Shown: positions 62,288 through 64,000 of the stretch, one piece after another
How the letters are laid out: each line of letters begins with the position of its first letter
Numbering within the stretch: the first letter of the stretch is position 1
Source: Zoroaster sp. YZ-2022
Lineage: Eukaryota; Echinodermata; Asteroidea; Forcipulatida; Zoroasteridae
Length of the DNA stretch: 64,000 bases
Direction: 5' to 3'
Assembly: GCA_029582265.1 (NCBI GenBank)
Contig: CM055827.1
Location: forward strand, 4,821,423 to 4,885,422
The notes under the pieces: model-generated
Told to the model about the DNA's origin: nothing
Seen by the model: the letters and a program-made list of their open reading frames with translations, nothing else
The model's database searches: none
Program-made: the position numbers and the translations under genes

Positions 62288-62525
62288 ATACATAACAGCA
62301 AAAGAAACGTCACCCCCTAAATGTTGATAAGTCTGAGAACATGTTTAGCTTATGTGTCCTCAGACGTCATGCATGATGAATTTTGAGGTCAACCAAATTT
62401 GCCACATTGTGTTCGTGTTACACTCCATACTCATAATATTCTTCATTAAACAAATTTTATATTAATTATAAAATGAAAATAATAAATATTTTTTGGGGTG
62501 ACGTTTCTTTTGCTGTTATGTATAT
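62285..62525. mobile_element. Tc1/mariner-type MITE, ATACATAACAGCAAAAGAAACG family
   Basis: Left tacataacagcaaaagaaac (then gtcacccc) and right ggggtgacgtttcttttgct (then gttatgta), perfect over about 28 bp with TA at both edges. 241 bp, immediately adjoining the preceding MITE. Confidence 0.85.
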
Positions 62526-62868
62526 AGCTATCAATGTAAAGCCAGTATATATTTTTGGTAAAGTGTTTGTAAATTATGCAAATATTCATTCATTGTAAAA
62601 AACAACCTGTGGAAGTACCAGTTTATTATATTGTGGAAATATTGAAAATTAATTTTTTTTTCTTTTTTTTTTCTTTTTTTTTCTCAGTTTTTTAACTGTT
62701 CTTCCGATAAAGTCCAAAATAGAGTTGGGAAATTATTTTACTAATTTTACTAAAATGATAGCATCTCAGACAGAAAGATTTCAAGAGATGTTTTTTATCA
62801 TCATCAACTTAACACCAAGTAAATTTTATTTAAAAACTGATTGTGTTTTTTAGATTACTAAAAGAAAA
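62526..62868. other. Intergenic DNA, no gene recognised
   Basis: AT-rich, with a T-rich run (62651-62685). The text 'gttgggaaattattttacta' to 'atgatagca' resembles 19387-19415, a small shared repeat. Confidence 0.45.
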
Positions 62869-63201
62869 TATTGTCGTGTGCCGGAAGAAGGTCGTAAGGC
62901 TCTACGACCTTCTTCCAGGCACACAAAGTACAACTTTTTGTCCCAGCAGAAGGTCGTTAGCAATAAAATGACTCCTTTGAAAAAACGTAAGGCATAACTG
63001 TTATATGTTGCTAGAATTACTCCCAAGATATGTTTTTCCATTCCCATGCGGAATTTAACTTGCCTACAATGACTTATAAATGGCACAAAAACGACCAAAC
63101 TTTCACACTCGGTTCTCTTGAAACACAATTTTGCACAATAATTGCTTACGACCTTTTGCCGGTCACACATCCATTACGTCCTTCTGGGCACACGACAATA
63201 T
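62869..63201. mobile_element. MITE, TCGTGTGCCCGGAAGAAGGTCGTA family, copy 2
   Basis: Left atattgtcgtgtgccggaag and right cttctgggcacacgacaata form perfect outer inverted ends. Its body parallels 60033-60371 (acttataaatggcacaaaaa, ttttgcacaataattgctta). Confidence 0.85.
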
Positions 63202-63333
63202 CATGGCTTTAAGTTTCATGACCAAGCATCGATGTACCTCAATCATATCACATTTAGTGGTGATTTCTTTAGATATGCAAATTTTCACTGGTACACATAC
63301 ACAGCAAAAAATATGTTGTCAGAAAAGCTATTT

Positions 63334-63636
63334 TTAACCCTTCTGTGTCTGCAAGAGTCAATATGTTGATATGCCAAGGTTGTAATGCACTTAAAAGTCA
63401 AACACTTTCAATCCTTGCGTGCAGTAAAGTACATTTACAGGTCAAAACGTGTCAATCGTTTTACGACTGGGAAAACCATTGTCTTGAATTTTTGAGGGTG
63501 GTCAAAATGACAGTAAAAACCAGTCAACAATGCCCCAGTGTGCACATTTGGGTCAACGGTCAAAACAGGCAGTTGACTGATTTTGACCACTGTAGCTACT
63601 AGCTACTAAAGTGCAGCTAGAGTAGGAGGGTTTTAA
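63334..63636. mobile_element. TTAA-flanked MITE, TAACCCTCCTACTTTAGC family, copy 2
   Basis: Left ttaacccttctgtgtctgca and right gctagagtaggagggttttaa, TTAA at both edges. It is the inverse of 47670-47962, sharing tgaccactgtagctac / gtagctatggtagtca and gacagtaaaaaccagtcaac. Confidence 0.8.
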
Positions 63637-64000
63637 TGGTGGTTTCAGTGGTTGTTAGACTACACTGGTTACCCATCAGCACTGGTGTACAGCCATGTTT
63701 GTACATGAAACTTCCGCCTGTTGACCTACATAGCACTAACCCTAAGGGACACGGTACCTTTCAATATCTGTCTTGTCAAATGACGATTGAAAAAGTTACT
63801 ACGGTTTCGATTTGATGAAGATCACTGGCAAACAGGGGCTCCAGTCCCAGATGATACCAATGGCATTCTGGGTATGTTTAATCGCTGCTTAGAAAAAAAG
63901 TCATGGTTTAAATCTCGGGTTGGAGAGTAATTGTGCAAGACTTAATCGTTGAAAGGCCAATATTTCAATTCAATTTTAACTTAAAAGGTCATTTATTAAA
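63637..64000. other. Window end, no gene recognised
   Basis: No coding motif, repeat terminus or structure identified. Confidence 0.5.

Overview
The window is animal nuclear DNA. Genes are split into short exons with GT/AG borders and long introns, there are no operons, and interspersed repeats dominate. The repeats include a PAT/DIRS-type tyrosine-recombinase retroelement, Penelope-like retroelement pieces, LINE fragments, tRNA-derived SINEs and many MITEs. This mix, with an SLC22 cluster and an ACP6 orthologue, fits a marine invertebrate. An invertebrate deuterostome (echinoderm or hemichordate) is my best guess, but the species cannot be fixed from the sequence alone.

Layout. (1) 1-4161, + strand: the 3' exons of an SLC22 organic ion transporter (copy A). 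Its exon 8 is split by a LINE fragment. (2) 5169-22010, - strand, convergent with copy A: a complete 10-exon SLC22 gene (copy B) that reads through as 614 codons. Its introns hold Penelope pieces, MITEs and, in intron 4, a 5.84-kb PAT-like retroelement (10070-15906) with diagnostic split direct repeats. (3) 22.3-29.2 kb: intergenic repeats, including a family whose ends look Helitron-like (hairpin followed by CTAG), a G-rich tract and a head-to-head SINE pair. (4) 29287-32358, + strand: an SLC22 pseudogene (copy C), whose intron is about 98-99% identical over ~555 bp to the intron of copy A. A and C are therefore recent duplicates. (5) 32.6-35.3 kb: a decayed THAP/DDE (ISL2EU/Harbinger-like) transposase with a nested TTAA-flanked 1-kb insertion. 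(6) 35.6-45.3 kb: more hairpin-end repeats, nested foldback structures, (TA)n tracts and a two-exon piggyBac-like transposase remnant. (7) 46175-59058, + strand: an intact 8-exon gene for lysophosphatidic acid phosphatase type 6 (ACP6, 410 aa). Its introns are packed with hAT-like, TTAA-flanked and other MITEs, Penelope termini and a SINE. (8) 59.1-64 kb: MITEs stacked end to end, one carrying a ~190-bp palindrome.

Functionally there are two host activities: plasma-membrane transport of organic ions (the SLC22 cluster, one intact and two broken copies) and lysophospholipid dephosphorylation (ACP6). Nothing shows that they act together. The rest records mobile DNA activity. The most unusual signal is an excess of the palindrome TAGGCCTA (11 exact copies). 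Direct comparison of the A and C introns shows one copy arose as a 6-bp insertion at a TA.
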